Shown here: positions 8,337 to 16,746 of the stretch, piece by piece | Layout of the letters: each line of letters starts with the position of its first letter | How positions within the stretch are numbered: the first letter of the stretch is position 1 | Assembly: GCA_910586655.1 (NCBI GenBank) | Contig: CAJUIR010000006.1 | Span: forward strand, 12,157 to 76,156 | Source: an uncultured Christensenellaceae bacterium | GTDB taxonomy: Bacteria > Bacillota > Clostridia > Christensenellales > Borkfalkiaceae | Length of the DNA stretch: 64,000 nucleotides | Direction of reading: 5' to 3' | Notes under the pieces: generated by a model | Databases searched by the model: none | What the model saw: the letters and a program-made list of their open reading frames with translations, nothing else | Told to the model about the DNA's origin: nothing | Position numbers and translations under genes: made by a program

Positions 8337-9995
8337 TCATTCGATCGAATGCGCGATAAACGTGATATGGTCTGCCGCGCGTTCGAGATTTCCGACGAGG
8401 TTGATGAATACGTTCGAATTTTCGGGCTGACATTTTCCCTCGTTCAAACGTTGAATGTGCATATTGACGATCTGTTTCTTGGTTTTGTCGATTTCGTCTT
8501 CGAGTTTGTCCACCTCGCTCAGACCGTCGTAATCCTTATAGAGGAACGTCGCAAGCGAAAGCACGTACAAGTTTTTGATCTTCTCGTGCATTTCTTTGGT
8601 CATCTCGATAAAATCGTTTGAAAATACGAGTTCGTCGTTGACGTAATGGTTGGTATATTTTGTTACGTTGTCGGCAAGTTCGCCGATACGCATGACGTCG
8701 TTGAGCACGTAATGTAAATTGGAAATAGTCTTTTCGTCTTCCATGGCGAGCGAGGACGCGGATAACTTGACAAGGTATTCTACCATGATTTTATTCGCAT
8801 TGGAAAGTTCTTTGTTGTGTTCCAGCACCTTTTCCTTTGCAGAAACGTCTTTGGCGACAAACGCGTCCACCGCGAGATTCAACGTATCCATCGAGAAGGA
8901 AAATATCTTTCCCGTTTCCTGATAGATATGTCCGAGCGCGATCGAGGGACTGCGCATCAGACGTTCGTCCAAATCGGCGGTTATGCCTGCCTGCTCCTGC
9001 TTCACGGGCGATTTCTTTTCGCGCACCATCAGGTTTGCAAGTTTTACAAACATATTGATAAACGGCAGGAACAACAACGTACAGATGACGTTAAACAGCG
9101 TATGGAACATCGCGATCTGGAACTCGGGATGATTGGGGAACAAGGCAACCAGCACGGAATCGCCGAAGCCGCTCCAACAGAGCAGGAAGACCATAAAGAT
9201 GACCGCGCCAAACAAGTTGAACATGAAATGAATGAACGCAGCGCGTTTTGCGTTTGTGGAAGCGCCCAAGGAAGAAAGCAGCGCCGTGACGCAAGTTCCG
9301 ATATTGGAACCGATGATGATATAGTAAACTGCGTTTCCGCCGCCGCCGATGATCAGCCCCTGCCCCGCCATCGTGATAATGATCGCATTCACCGCAGAAG
9401 ACGACTGTACCAGCGCGGTCAGCGCAATACCGATCAAAAGCAACAACGCCGGATTTTTCATCCAGACAAGCGCTTTGGAAACGGCTTGATAGGCTTCGCT
9501 CCCTTCTTCAAACGACATTGCTTCCGACATAAACGTCAGTCCTACGAAAATCAGTCCTAACCCCGCAAGCGCACTTCCCACCGACTTTACTTTTTCGTCT
9601 TTCGAGAACATTCCCATAAAAACGCCGACGGCGGTAAGACACAGCAGAAGCGACGTTACGTCGAACGTATTCAAAGAAACCAGCCATGCGGTGATCGTCG
9701 TTCCCACGTTCGCGCCCATAATAACCGCAGTTCCTTGGAACAACGTCATAATACCGGCGTTGACAAGTCCCACGACCATAATCGTCGTTAAAGAGGAACT
9801 TTGCGCGATCATGGTAACGCCCGTACCGATCCCGACGCCCGCAAAACGGTTCTTCGACGTTTTGTTCAACATCGTTCGCAATTTTCCGTGCGCAAGACGC
9901 GTCATGTTATCGGACAGACTGGTCATACCCATGAGGAACGCTCCCATTCCTCCGAATATCTTCACGACGATTTCTATATAGTCCATTACACCCAT
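8337..9995 (-). CDS. Na+/phosphate cotransporter with PhoU-like tail
   Basis: 552 residues. Two inverted repeats of the Na/Pi-cotransporter family are visible: GVTMIAQSSSLTTIMVVGLVNAG near 59-81 (QSSS signature) and ALVQSSSAVNAIIITMAGQG near 199-218, with the conserved GANVGTTITAW and GSNIGTCVTAL turns. The C-terminal 200 residues form a helical PhoU-like domain (EYLVKLSASSLAMEDEKTISNL). It imports phosphate coupled to sodium at the cytoplasmic membrane; the PhoU part probably senses or gates. It is first gene of an operon with the GH51-like protein. GAGGAG is about 15 nt from the chosen ATG; an internal ATG three codons later (at 9986) is equally possible. Confidence 0.9.
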   Translation of the reverse strand: MGVMDYIEIVVKIFGGMGAFLMGMTSLSDNMTRLAHGKLRTMLNKTSKNRFAGVGIGTGVTMIAQSSSLTTIMVVGLVNAGIMTLFQGTAVIMGANVGTTITAWLVSLNTFDVTSLLLCLTAVGVFMGMFSKDEKVKSVGSALAGLGLIFVGLTFMSEAMSFEEGSEAYQAVSKALVWMKNPALLLLIGIALTALVQSSSAVNAIIITMAGQGLIIGGGGNAVYYIIIGSNIGTCVTALLSSLGASTNAKRAAFIHFMFNLFGAVIFMVFLLCWSGFGDSVLVALFPNHPEFQIAMFHTLFNVICTLLFLPFINMFVKLANLMVREKKSPVKQEQAGITADLDERLMRSPSIALGHIYQETGKIFSFSMDTLNLAVDAFVAKDVSAKEKVLEHNKELSNANKIMVEYLVKLSASSLAMEDEKTISNLHYVLNDVMRIGELADNVTKYTNHYVNDELVFSNDFIEMTKEMHEKIKNLYVLSLATFLYKDYDGLSEVDKLEDEIDKTKKQIVNMHIQRLNEGKCQPENSNVFINLVGNLERAADHITFIAHSIE

Positions 9996-10104
9996 ATGTT
10001 TATGCGTTTTCTCCTCGTCCGTATAAAACCTTACGTTTATTATACAAGAAATTAAGGCATATTCATTCGGCTTTCAATATATTGAAAATATAAACTTTTT
10101 TCCA

Positions 10105-10136
10105 TAAAAAAAGACATTCGCAAGGAATGTCTTTTT
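10105..10136 (-). terminator. Terminator after tRNA-Pro(CGG)
   Basis: Stem AAAAAAGACATTC/GAATGTCTTTTTT with a CTTGC loop, starting right after the encoded CCA. It is T-rich on both sides, so it could also work in the other direction. Confidence 0.8.
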
Positions 10137-10213
10137 TGGTCGAGGCGACGGGATTCGAACCCACGACCTCTTGGTCCCGAACCAAGCGCGCTACCAAACT
10201 GCGCTACGCCTCG
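10137..10213 (-). tRNA. tRNA-Pro (anticodon CGG)
   Basis: 77 nt including an encoded CCA. Acceptor stem CGAGGCG/CGCCTCG with discriminator A. Anticodon stem CTTGG/CCAAG with loop TTCGGGA, so positions 34-36 are CGG (reads CCG). T-loop GGTTCGAATCC is normal. It is the second gene of a two-tRNA transcript. Confidence 0.95.
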
Positions 10214-10272
10214 ATATTGGCATTTTATGCCGCGAAACGCCGGTTATAAAGCGCTTCGTCTGAATATTGTAA

Positions 10273-10297
10273 TGCCGCGAAGATTTCCTTCGCGGCA
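10273..10297 (-). repeat. Hairpin between the two tRNA-Pro genes
   Basis: Ten-base-pair stem TGCCGCGAAG/CTTCGCGGCA directly after the CCA of tRNA-Pro(AGG). There is no long T tract, so it may be a processing signal or a weak terminator between the tRNAs. Confidence 0.6.
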
Positions 10298-10300
10298 CGT

Positions 10301-10377
10301 TGGTTGAGGTGACGGGACTTGAACCCACGACCTCTTGGTCCCTAACCAAGCGCGCTACCAAACTGCGCTACACCTCA
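10301..10377 (-). tRNA. tRNA-Pro (anticodon AGG)
   Basis: 77 nt including encoded CCA. Acceptor TGAGGTG/CACCTCA, discriminator A. Anticodon stem CTTGG/CCAAG with loop TTAGGGA, so the anticodon is AGG (A at position 34). The body is nearly identical to the neighbouring CGG tRNA, apart from acceptor changes and one T-stem base. A34 outside tRNA-Arg(ACG) is uncommon in bacteria but is known from some Firmicutes. Confidence 0.93.
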
Positions 10378-10392
10378 ATAAAAGCATTTATC

Positions 10393-10420
10393 ATTATAGA
10401 GAAATTTTATCATGTGTCAA
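10393..10420 (-). promoter_or_regulatory. Promoter of the tRNA-Pro pair
   Basis: Full-consensus -35 TTGACA (10415-10420) and -10 TATAAT (10393-10398) with a 16-nt spacer, ending 15 nt before the tRNA 5' end. Confidence 0.8.
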
Positions 10421-10461
10421 GCATTTTACCCGTATTTTCGGGCAAATTTTTCTCGATCCTT

Positions 10462-11775
10462 TTAATTTCTCCGATAAATGCTTGCAGAAAAGGGAGGAAG
10501 ATAAATATCGTTTAAATTGCGGACTTGTCCGCTCAGCAAATCGGTCCCTTCCGCTTCCTCTACGCGCACGGTGCAATCCCCCGCGCCGATATTGATCGCA
10601 ACGATCAGTTTTTCCCCTTCGAATTCCCGCACGAATGACAGATTGGTATTTTGCAGCGTCGCCTTGGAATAACTCCCGTAAGAAAGCGCGCGGCTGCTTT
10701 TACGGATTCCGGCAAGTTTGCGGATGTGCGAGTTCAGTTCGGGATACGCAGAACGATCGATCGAATCGATGCAGGGACGAAGATACGCGTCGTTCTCACC
10801 CTTATCGCCCTCGGCACCGAATTCCGACCCGTAATAAATACAGGGCATTCCCGGAATCGTAAACAATAGCGTATAGAGGTTGAGCAAATTCCGTCTTTCT
10901 TTCAATGCGGTGCAGACGCGCGGCACGTCGTGATTATCCAAAAAGTTCAGCATCCGTTTGCCCGTATAAAGCGCCCACGGCTGCGAAGAAAATAAACGCG
11001 TTAAGGAGTGTTCGATTTCAAACAGATTTTCCGAATTGAACGCCGACGTCATTCCCTTATAGCACTCGTAATTCGTGATCGAATCGAGGCGTTCGGGACT
11101 GACGTTCTGCTGAAAATTACCGCAATGGATCACTTCCCCGACTAAATAAAAATCGGGTTTCTTTTCCCTCACCGTGCGACGGATCATCTCCATAAACCAT
11201 GCGGGAAGCAAATAACATACGTCTAATCGCAACCCGTCGATGTGAAATTCGTCGATCCAGAACCGAACGGCGTCCATCAGATAATTTTGTACGTCGGCAT
11301 TTTCCAGCCGCAGTTTGACCAATTCCGGATGCCCCTCCCAGTTCTCGTAATCAAAGCCGTCGTTATAACGGGAATTTCCGTGAAAATCGATGTTGAACCA
11401 AAAGCGGTAATCGGTCCCCTCCCGTTTTTCGCGCACTTCCCGAAAGGGCGCAAACTCTCTGCCCGTATGATTGAACACGCCGTCCAATACGACTCGGATC
11501 CCGTTTTCGTGAAACTGCTCCACGAGCAGTTTGAGATCTTCGTTCGTCCCGAGCCGTCTGTCCACACGGAAAAAATTCACGGTATCGTAACCGTGCCGCT
11601 CGCTTTCGAACAGCGGATTCAATAGAACGGCGCCGACCCCGAGTTCCTTCAGCCGCGGGATCTCATCGCCGATTTTCCCGAGTCTGTGTCTGATCTCCCC
11701 GAAATCGTTTGCCTGCTCCGCTCCGCAAAACCCCAACGGATATATCTGATAAAATACGCTTTCGTCAAACCACAT
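10462..11775 (-). CDS. GH13 alpha-amylase family glycoside hydrolase (cyclomaltodextrinase/neopullulanase-like)
   Basis: 437 residues. The catalytic (beta/alpha)8 barrel motifs are in order: region I DGVFNHTG near 98-105, region II GLRLDVCYLL with nucleophile D185, region III LVGEVIH with acid/base E214, region IV FLDNHD with D283. All three catalytic acids are present. A short C-terminal beta domain (residues 370-437) follows. No signal peptide is visible, so it hydrolyses maltodextrins inside the cell. An alpha-glucan rather than pullulan substrate is the safer guess. Ribosome site AAGGAGATAAGCA precedes the ATG. It is followed directly by the tRNA-Pro promoter. Confidence 0.9.
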   Translation of the reverse strand: MWFDESVFYQIYPLGFCGAEQANDFGEIRHRLGKIGDEIPRLKELGVGAVLLNPLFESERHGYDTVNFFRVDRRLGTNEDLKLLVEQFHENGIRVVLDGVFNHTGREFAPFREVREKREGTDYRFWFNIDFHGNSRYNDGFDYENWEGHPELVKLRLENADVQNYLMDAVRFWIDEFHIDGLRLDVCYLLPAWFMEMIRRTVREKKPDFYLVGEVIHCGNFQQNVSPERLDSITNYECYKGMTSAFNSENLFEIEHSLTRLFSSQPWALYTGKRMLNFLDNHDVPRVCTALKERRNLLNLYTLLFTIPGMPCIYYGSEFGAEGDKGENDAYLRPCIDSIDRSAYPELNSHIRKLAGIRKSSRALSYGSYSKATLQNTNLSFVREFEGEKLIVAINIGAGDCTVRVEEAEGTDLLSGQVRNLNDIYLPPFSASIYRRN

Positions 11776-11844
11776 TGCTTATCTCCTTATTCAATCGTTA
11801 TCTTAACATACTTTGCCTTATATTACAATAGAAAACGTGAAAAT

Positions 11845-11905
11845 AAGCGATTCTACTCTCAGTAGAGTCCGTTTTTGTTTAGTAGAACGAGAAACAAAAA
11901 AGGGA
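11845..11905. repeat. Nested inverted repeats between the GH13 gene and degV
   Basis: A short palindrome CTACT-CTC-AGTAG at about 11852-11864 lies next to a larger inverted repeat with arms TTTTTGTTT (11872-11880) and AAACAAAAA (11892-11900). They sit between divergent genes. Candidate regulator sites; nothing else is seen in this 214-nt gap except the two 5' regions. Confidence 0.4.
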
Positions 11906-11989
11906 GAGTGAATTTGCAAAAACTAGCGTGTATTTTGAGGAAAAAAGTGGTAAATTATAAATAAGAAATTTTTATCATTCGGAGGCACT

Positions 11990-12892
11990 ATGGCTGATTT
12001 TGAAATTTTCGTTGATTCGTGTTCCAACATACCGGACGCGATCCGCAAAGAACGCAACATCCGCGTCATTTCTTACATCTGCACGATCAACGGCGAGGAG
12101 TACGTGTGCGTGGACGAAAAACGCAATTACACCGAAACCGCGAAATTATTCTATAAAAAAATGCGCGAAGGCGCCGACGTCAAATCTTCGCTCATCGGAG
12201 AAGAACGCTTTGCGGACGCGATGATCCCCTGCCTGGAAGACGGCAAAGATATCATTCTGATTACCCTGACTTCCGGTTTGAGCGGAACGTATTACCAGGC
12301 GGTCGCGGCACAAAAGGAATTGCAGAAGAAATATCCCGACCGTAAAATTTATATCTTCGACAGCGCAAACGCATCGCTCGGCGAAGGCTTGCTTGCCATT
12401 AAAGTCGCGGATCTGCGCGACAAAGGAGAAAGCGTAGACGCGTGCGCCGAATGGCTGAAAAAAAACATTTACCGCATGAACAGTTATTTCACGGTGGACG
12501 ATTTGAAATACCTCAGAAAGAGCGGCAGAATTTCCACGGCGCTCGCCATTGCAGGCACCATTCTCAACATCAAACCGATGCTGTGCGCAGACGGCGGCGA
12601 AAGCGCGAAAATGCACCTGTTCGGGAAAGTCCGCGGCAGAAAGAAAGCCCTCTCCGCCATCGTGGAAGCATTCGATAAAAACGTGATCGACCCCGAATCC
12701 CAAACGATCGCCATTGCGCATGCCGACTGCGAAAACGAGGCGTTGGAACTTGCGCAAACGCTGAAAGAACACGGCGCCAAGGACATTATCATCGAGTATT
12801 ACGATATTTGTTCGGGTACGCACGTCGGACCGGGTACGCTTGCCCTGTTCTTTATGGGCGGAGACCGCCGCAAAAATGCTGCCAAAGCATAA
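11990..12892 (+). CDS. DegV family fatty-acid-binding protein
   Basis: 300 residues. The DegV fold is shown by the N-terminal FVDSCSNIPDAI, the TLTSGLSGTYYQA fatty-acid head-group motif near residue 97, and IFDSANASLGEGLL near 125. A C-terminal domain (residues 165-290) carries DDLKYLRKSGRIS, the other DegV hallmark. The family presents bound fatty acids to the FakA kinase for incorporation into phospholipid; no fakA lies nearby. Ribosome site GGAGGCACT precedes the ATG. It is monocistronic, closed by a strong terminator. Confidence 0.92.
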   Translation: MADFEIFVDSCSNIPDAIRKERNIRVISYICTINGEEYVCVDEKRNYTETAKLFYKKMREGADVKSSLIGEERFADAMIPCLEDGKDIILITLTSGLSGTYYQAVAAQKELQKKYPDRKIYIFDSANASLGEGLLAIKVADLRDKGESVDACAEWLKKNIYRMNSYFTVDDLKYLRKSGRISTALAIAGTILNIKPMLCADGGESAKMHLFGKVRGRKKALSAIVEAFDKNVIDPESQTIAIAHADCENEALELAQTLKEHGAKDIIIEYYDICSGTHVGPGTLALFFMGGDRRKNAAKA

Positions 12893-12934
12893 AACCTGTT
12901 AAACCCAAGACAGCATTAAAATATAAAACAATCA

Positions 12935-12973
12935 CAACGCCCCGAAGGAAAATTCCTTCGGGGCGTTGATTCT
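12935..12973 (+). terminator. Terminator of degV
   Basis: Perfect 15-bp stem starting CAACGCCCCGAAGGA with a short A loop, followed by a weak T-rich tract. Confidence 0.8.
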
Positions 12974-13004
12974 ACCCTGTATCACACTGATAAGCAGTCG
13001 TATA

Positions 13005-13109
13005 TTACAACGCTTTTACGGAATCGGCAATCAACTGTGTAACGAACTGCGCGCCCGCAACGGAGAGGTGAACTCCGTCCTCTCTGAAATAATGACCGCT
13101 CGTCACATA
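13005..13109 (-). pseudogene. C-terminal remnant of a GDSL/SGNH hydrolase
   Basis: Reading back from the stop at 13005 gives HYFREDGVHLSVAGAQFVTQ followed by LIADSVKAL. This is the block V end of SGNH esterases, with the DxxH catalytic pair (DGVHL) and the helix that follows. Upstream in the same frame the sequence no longer resembles the family and soon meets the asnS terminator. No start or N-terminal Ser block exists, so I read this as a decayed gene end. It sits between the degV and asnS terminators. Confidence 0.6.
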
Positions 13110-13185
13110 ATAATACTGTAATATATAAAACAATCTCGTCCGCATGCAATGGAAACTTTCACCTAAGGGCGCGGTTTTCGTTATA

Positions 13186-13224
13186 CAAAAAAAACCGCCA
13201 AGAAATTCGATCCTTGACGGTTTG
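13186..13224 (-). terminator. Terminator of the proS-DUF2207-asnS transcript
   Basis: Stem AACCGTCAAG/CTTGGCGGTT (one G-U pair) followed by a run of eight Ts on the minus strand, 30 nt after the asnS stop. Confidence 0.8.
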
Positions 13225-13255
13225 GTAAACACAATATTTAAAGGTATTGAAAAGT

Positions 13256-14629
13256 TTACATGATGTTATTGACCGAACGGGGAAACAGCGTCACGTCGCG
13301 GATATTTTCCATACCCGTTACGTACATGACAAACCGCTCGAATCCCAACCCGAAACCGCTGTGCGGAACGCTTCCGAACGTGCGCAGATCGAGATATTGT
13401 TTATAAGCATTCACATCCATCTTCCGTTCTTTCATCGCGGTAAGCAGTTTTTCAAGGTCGGCTTCGCGCTCGCTGCAACCGATGATCTCGCCGATCCCCG
13501 GGACCAGCAAATCCGTTGCGGCAACCGTTTTTCCGTCGGCATTCTGCTTCATATAGAATGATTTGATCGCTTTGGGATAATTGGTAACGAACACGGGTTT
13601 TTTGAATATCACTTCGGTAAGATACTTCTCGTGTTCGGTTTGAAGATCGCATCCCCATTCTACGGGGTATTGGAATTTGGCGTCCGCTTTTTTCAGAAGT
13701 TCGACCGCTTCCGTATAATCGCAAACGGCGAACTGACTGTTGACAACGCCGAGCAACTTTTCTTTCAATCCCTTTTCGATGAACGAATCGAAGAATCCGA
13801 TTTCTTCGGCACATTCGTCCAGAACCGCGCGGATGACGTATTTCAGCATTTCCTCTGCGATTTCGATAATGTCGGGAAGTTCCGCAAACGCAACTTCGGG
13901 CTCGATATGCCAGAACTCTGCGAGGTGACGCGTCGTGTTGGAATTTTCGGCGCGGAAGGAAGGTCCGAACGTGTAAATTTTAGAAAACGCCGTTGCCGCG
14001 ACTTCTCCTTCCAGTTGCCCCGAAACGGAAAGTCCCGCCTTTTGTCCGAAAAAATCGTTCTGATAGTATTCTGCTTCGGACGCGCATTTCGCGCCGTACG
14101 GCTGCGTGGTTACGCGGAACATCTCCCCCGCGCCTTCGCAATCGCTCGCCGTGATGATGGGCGTATTGATATAATAATAGCCGTGTTCGTGGAAATAACG
14201 GTGGATCGCCTGCGCCGCAACCGAGCGGACTTTAAACACCGCGGTAAACGTGTTGGTACGAAGGCGCAAATGAGGAATGCCGCGCAAAAATTCGAGCGTC
14301 GTTCTCTTTTTTTGTATGGGATATTCAGGCGGACATTTTCCGAGCAGTTGCACGTCTTTCGCATTGAGTTCCACGCCGTCGCCCTTGAATGCTTTGACCA
14401 CTTCTCCCGTTACGCACAACGCCGCGCCCGTTTTGCTGCATTCGCTCCCGAGCACGACCGCATTTTTATCGACCACCGCCTGTAAGCGAGAAAAACACGT
14501 GCCGTCGGCAAGTTCCAAAAATGCGACCTGAGAGGAATCGCGGAAGGTACGCACCCATCCGCACACCGTGACCGTTTTGCCCAGATAGGTTTTGTCGTTC
14601 AAAATATCCTTAATGTCGATATGCTTCAT
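13256..14629 (-). CDS. asnS: Asparaginyl-tRNA synthetase
   Basis: 457 residues; charges tRNA-Asn with asparagine in the cytosol. It has an N-terminal OB anticodon-binding domain (TVCGWVRTFRDSSQVAFLEL near 19-38). Class II catalytic motifs follow: motif 1 near 128-145 (FRVRS-like VFKVRSVAAQAIHRYF), motif 2 FGPSFRAENSNTTRHLAEFW near 224, motif 3 GFGLGFERFVMY near 430. Asn-specific features (FWHIEPEVAF) separate it from AspRS. Ribosome site AAGGAG is 7 nt before the ATG. It is last in a run after proS and a DUF2207 protein. Confidence 0.96.
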   Translation of the reverse strand: MKHIDIKDILNDKTYLGKTVTVCGWVRTFRDSSQVAFLELADGTCFSRLQAVVDKNAVVLGSECSKTGAALCVTGEVVKAFKGDGVELNAKDVQLLGKCPPEYPIQKKRTTLEFLRGIPHLRLRTNTFTAVFKVRSVAAQAIHRYFHEHGYYYINTPIITASDCEGAGEMFRVTTQPYGAKCASEAEYYQNDFFGQKAGLSVSGQLEGEVAATAFSKIYTFGPSFRAENSNTTRHLAEFWHIEPEVAFAELPDIIEIAEEMLKYVIRAVLDECAEEIGFFDSFIEKGLKEKLLGVVNSQFAVCDYTEAVELLKKADAKFQYPVEWGCDLQTEHEKYLTEVIFKKPVFVTNYPKAIKSFYMKQNADGKTVAATDLLVPGIGEIIGCSEREADLEKLLTAMKERKMDVNAYKQYLDLRTFGSVPHSGFGLGFERFVMYVTGMENIRDVTLFPRSVNNIM

Positions 14630-14688
14630 GATAAACTCCTTATCTCCCGAATTTTATGATTTTATTCCGCTTGAAGAGCCGTCCGAAT

Positions 14689-16731
14689 TCAGCAGCCGCG
14701 CGAACCGCCGCCCCCGCTGCCGCCGCCCGACGAACCGCCGTGTCCGCCTCCGCCGCCTGACGAGCCGCCCGACGAAGAAGAAAGCGACCGCGACATACTG
14801 CCGAAAGCCGAAGGCGAGATGCCGCACGCCCATTCCGGCGCGGCGATATTTAATGGTTTGAACCGCTTTTCCACTTGTTTGCTGATGCCCATCACCAAAC
14901 AGTACGGAATGATATCCGAAAAATAATCGGGATTTTCATCAAACAGCAGTTTGATGCGATCCAGTTCCGCCGTGAGCAAAAACTGTTTGAACCCGCGCAT
15001 TTTTCCATAATCATGCATCACGTCAGGATCGCGGCGCGTCAGGAAATGCAGCGCGACCTGCGCGAGCGCCCAGATGGCAAGAGAGAGATATAACAATCCC
15101 GCGTAATCGTAGAGCGGCAGATAAAAAATCGAACTCAGCGCAAAAAACGGCAATGCGGTAAAAGCAATCGGGAAGACGTATGCGATCGGAGTCATCCGTT
15201 CTTTCGCCTGAAAAGACCCCACTCCCGTTCCCGCCGCAATAAAGATGAAGAAAAAGATCGGTATTGCGCTCATGCTGAGAATACAATAATAAATGATCGT
15301 CATTAAAAACGGCACGAGCGAAGCAATCGTAAGAAGAATATGCCCGCGCATGAGATTGGGATAAAGAACGCTCGGCGTTTCGCCCATCATTCGCATCTTT
15401 TCGGCCTTTTGACTCAGTTTGCGCTTTTTGTGTGGATCGGAGGAACGTTTCATTTCGCGCGTCGAAAAATACGAATTCTCCCCGAATCCGCCGAACATCG
15501 GTTGAAACAGTTCGTCGAAATACTCGCGTTCGCTTTTTCCCGTTGTCAATTCCTCGTACGTTTCGTTCACCGCATCCAACAGCGCGCCCGAACCGGTTTT
15601 TTCCAGCATTTCGACAACTTGCTTATAAGACTGCAACGTCTCTTCGTTTTCTTTTCTGACGACTTCGGGCAGATCCTGCAATTTATAGACGGTAAAGTCG
15701 TTTGCGCCGTCTTTTTCGATCCGCACGCAGCCCTTCGATGCCCACGAAGTGATCACCGCGCCGAGATCCTGCCTGCGTGCTCTGCCGTGCCATATCGCCG
15801 AATAGCGCATTACGTTCATTCCTTCGGGCGGATAAAACTCCACTTGCGCAATAGGCTTTCTTCCGCGATATTTCAAAAATAAGATAATTCCCGCACCCAA
15901 TGCCGCCGCCGCAAGCACGGCAAACGGAATGTAATACCAAAAGAACGTGCGCTGCGTTTCAAAGTATCCGTCGTCAAAAAGCGCTTGCAGCGTATAGCCC
16001 TTGTGTTCCTTCATGGGACGTGCGGACATCGTGACCGTATTTCCGTCGATTCGTTTGGTTTCTCCTTCGGAGGGTTCCCACGCCGCTTTCCCGTTCGTAC
16101 GGAAGGAAACTGCGCTTTCGTCCAATACAGACGGGAACGTCACGGTTGCGGAAAAACGTTTGGTATAATCCATCGCATAACCGAGCAAATCGATCGTTAA
16201 ATCGTCATAGCCGGAAACTTTATCGTCGCCGACGCCGTACACGTAGGATAGCACGAACGTATTACAACTGTTTTTATCGCTCTGGTCGGTCGCCGGAAAG
16301 TAACTCCCATCCTGTTTCTGCATTTTTACGGAATGAAACTGACCCTGACCGTAATAACTCCGAGTCACTTTGGCAGGCGCTCCGTTGATGGTCACTTCCA
16401 CGTCCGAAAGCGTCGTGAGAAAATTCTTTCCGCGTTTTTCTTTTCCGTCGATGATCCGCGCCGTTTGCGAAACGCGCTGAATATCGCGGATGATTCCGGT
16501 ATTCTGACCGCCTTTCAGAAAACCGACTTTCATGGTTTCGGTGACGTGCACGGATTTATCGCGCCTCACGTCCATGACGACGGAAATTTCTTCAAACCAC
16601 CAATTGGTATCGATGACCGTTTTCCCGCTCTCTTCGTCGTAATACGAGTCCGCAGAAACGGATACCGAGCAAACGGAAAACGCCGATATCAAAGTAAAAA
16701 ACGTTAAAATCAAAAACAGCGTCTTTTTCAA
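14689..16731 (-). CDS. DUF2207 membrane protein with Gly/Ser-rich tail
   Basis: 680 residues, TTG start placed by the extended ribosome site AGGTGATG four bases upstream. It has a signal peptide (residues 1-27), then the DUF2207 beta domain (WWFEEISVVMDVRRDKSVHV, GIIRDIQ near 80). A membrane helix sits near 270-290, a cytosolic region with GYAMDYTKR-type and AIWHGRARRQDLGAVI segments, and two to three helices near 470-570. The C-terminal 40 residues are almost only Gly and Ser, ending GGGGSRGC. Function is unknown. It lies 15 nt after proS and 59 nt before asnS. A paralogue with the same ending lies at 34621-36558. Confidence 0.85.
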   Translation of the reverse strand: MKKTLFLILTFFTLISAFSVCSVSVSADSYYDEESGKTVIDTNWWFEEISVVMDVRRDKSVHVTETMKVGFLKGGQNTGIIRDIQRVSQTARIIDGKEKRGKNFLTTLSDVEVTINGAPAKVTRSYYGQGQFHSVKMQKQDGSYFPATDQSDKNSCNTFVLSYVYGVGDDKVSGYDDLTIDLLGYAMDYTKRFSATVTFPSVLDESAVSFRTNGKAAWEPSEGETKRIDGNTVTMSARPMKEHKGYTLQALFDDGYFETQRTFFWYYIPFAVLAAAALGAGIILFLKYRGRKPIAQVEFYPPEGMNVMRYSAIWHGRARRQDLGAVITSWASKGCVRIEKDGANDFTVYKLQDLPEVVRKENEETLQSYKQVVEMLEKTGSGALLDAVNETYEELTTGKSEREYFDELFQPMFGGFGENSYFSTREMKRSSDPHKKRKLSQKAEKMRMMGETPSVLYPNLMRGHILLTIASLVPFLMTIIYYCILSMSAIPIFFFIFIAAGTGVGSFQAKERMTPIAYVFPIAFTALPFFALSSIFYLPLYDYAGLLYLSLAIWALAQVALHFLTRRDPDVMHDYGKMRGFKQFLLTAELDRIKLLFDENPDYFSDIIPYCLVMGISKQVEKRFKPLNIAAPEWACGISPSAFGSMSRSLSSSSGGSSGGGGGHGGSSGGGSGGGGSRGC

Positions 16732-16746
16732 AACATCACCTAAGAA

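Noticed and set aside
10300..10515. Open frame starting inside tRNA-Pro on the opposite strand
   Set aside because: Its first residues (VTGLEPTTSW) are the familiar antisense translation of a tRNA; no ribosome site.
14689..14800. GC-rich simple repeats at the two DUF2207 3' ends as possible CRISPR or minisatellite
   Set aside because: They encode the Gly/Ser tails of DUF2207 proteins; no spacers or repeat-unit structure. No CRISPR array was seen anywhere.
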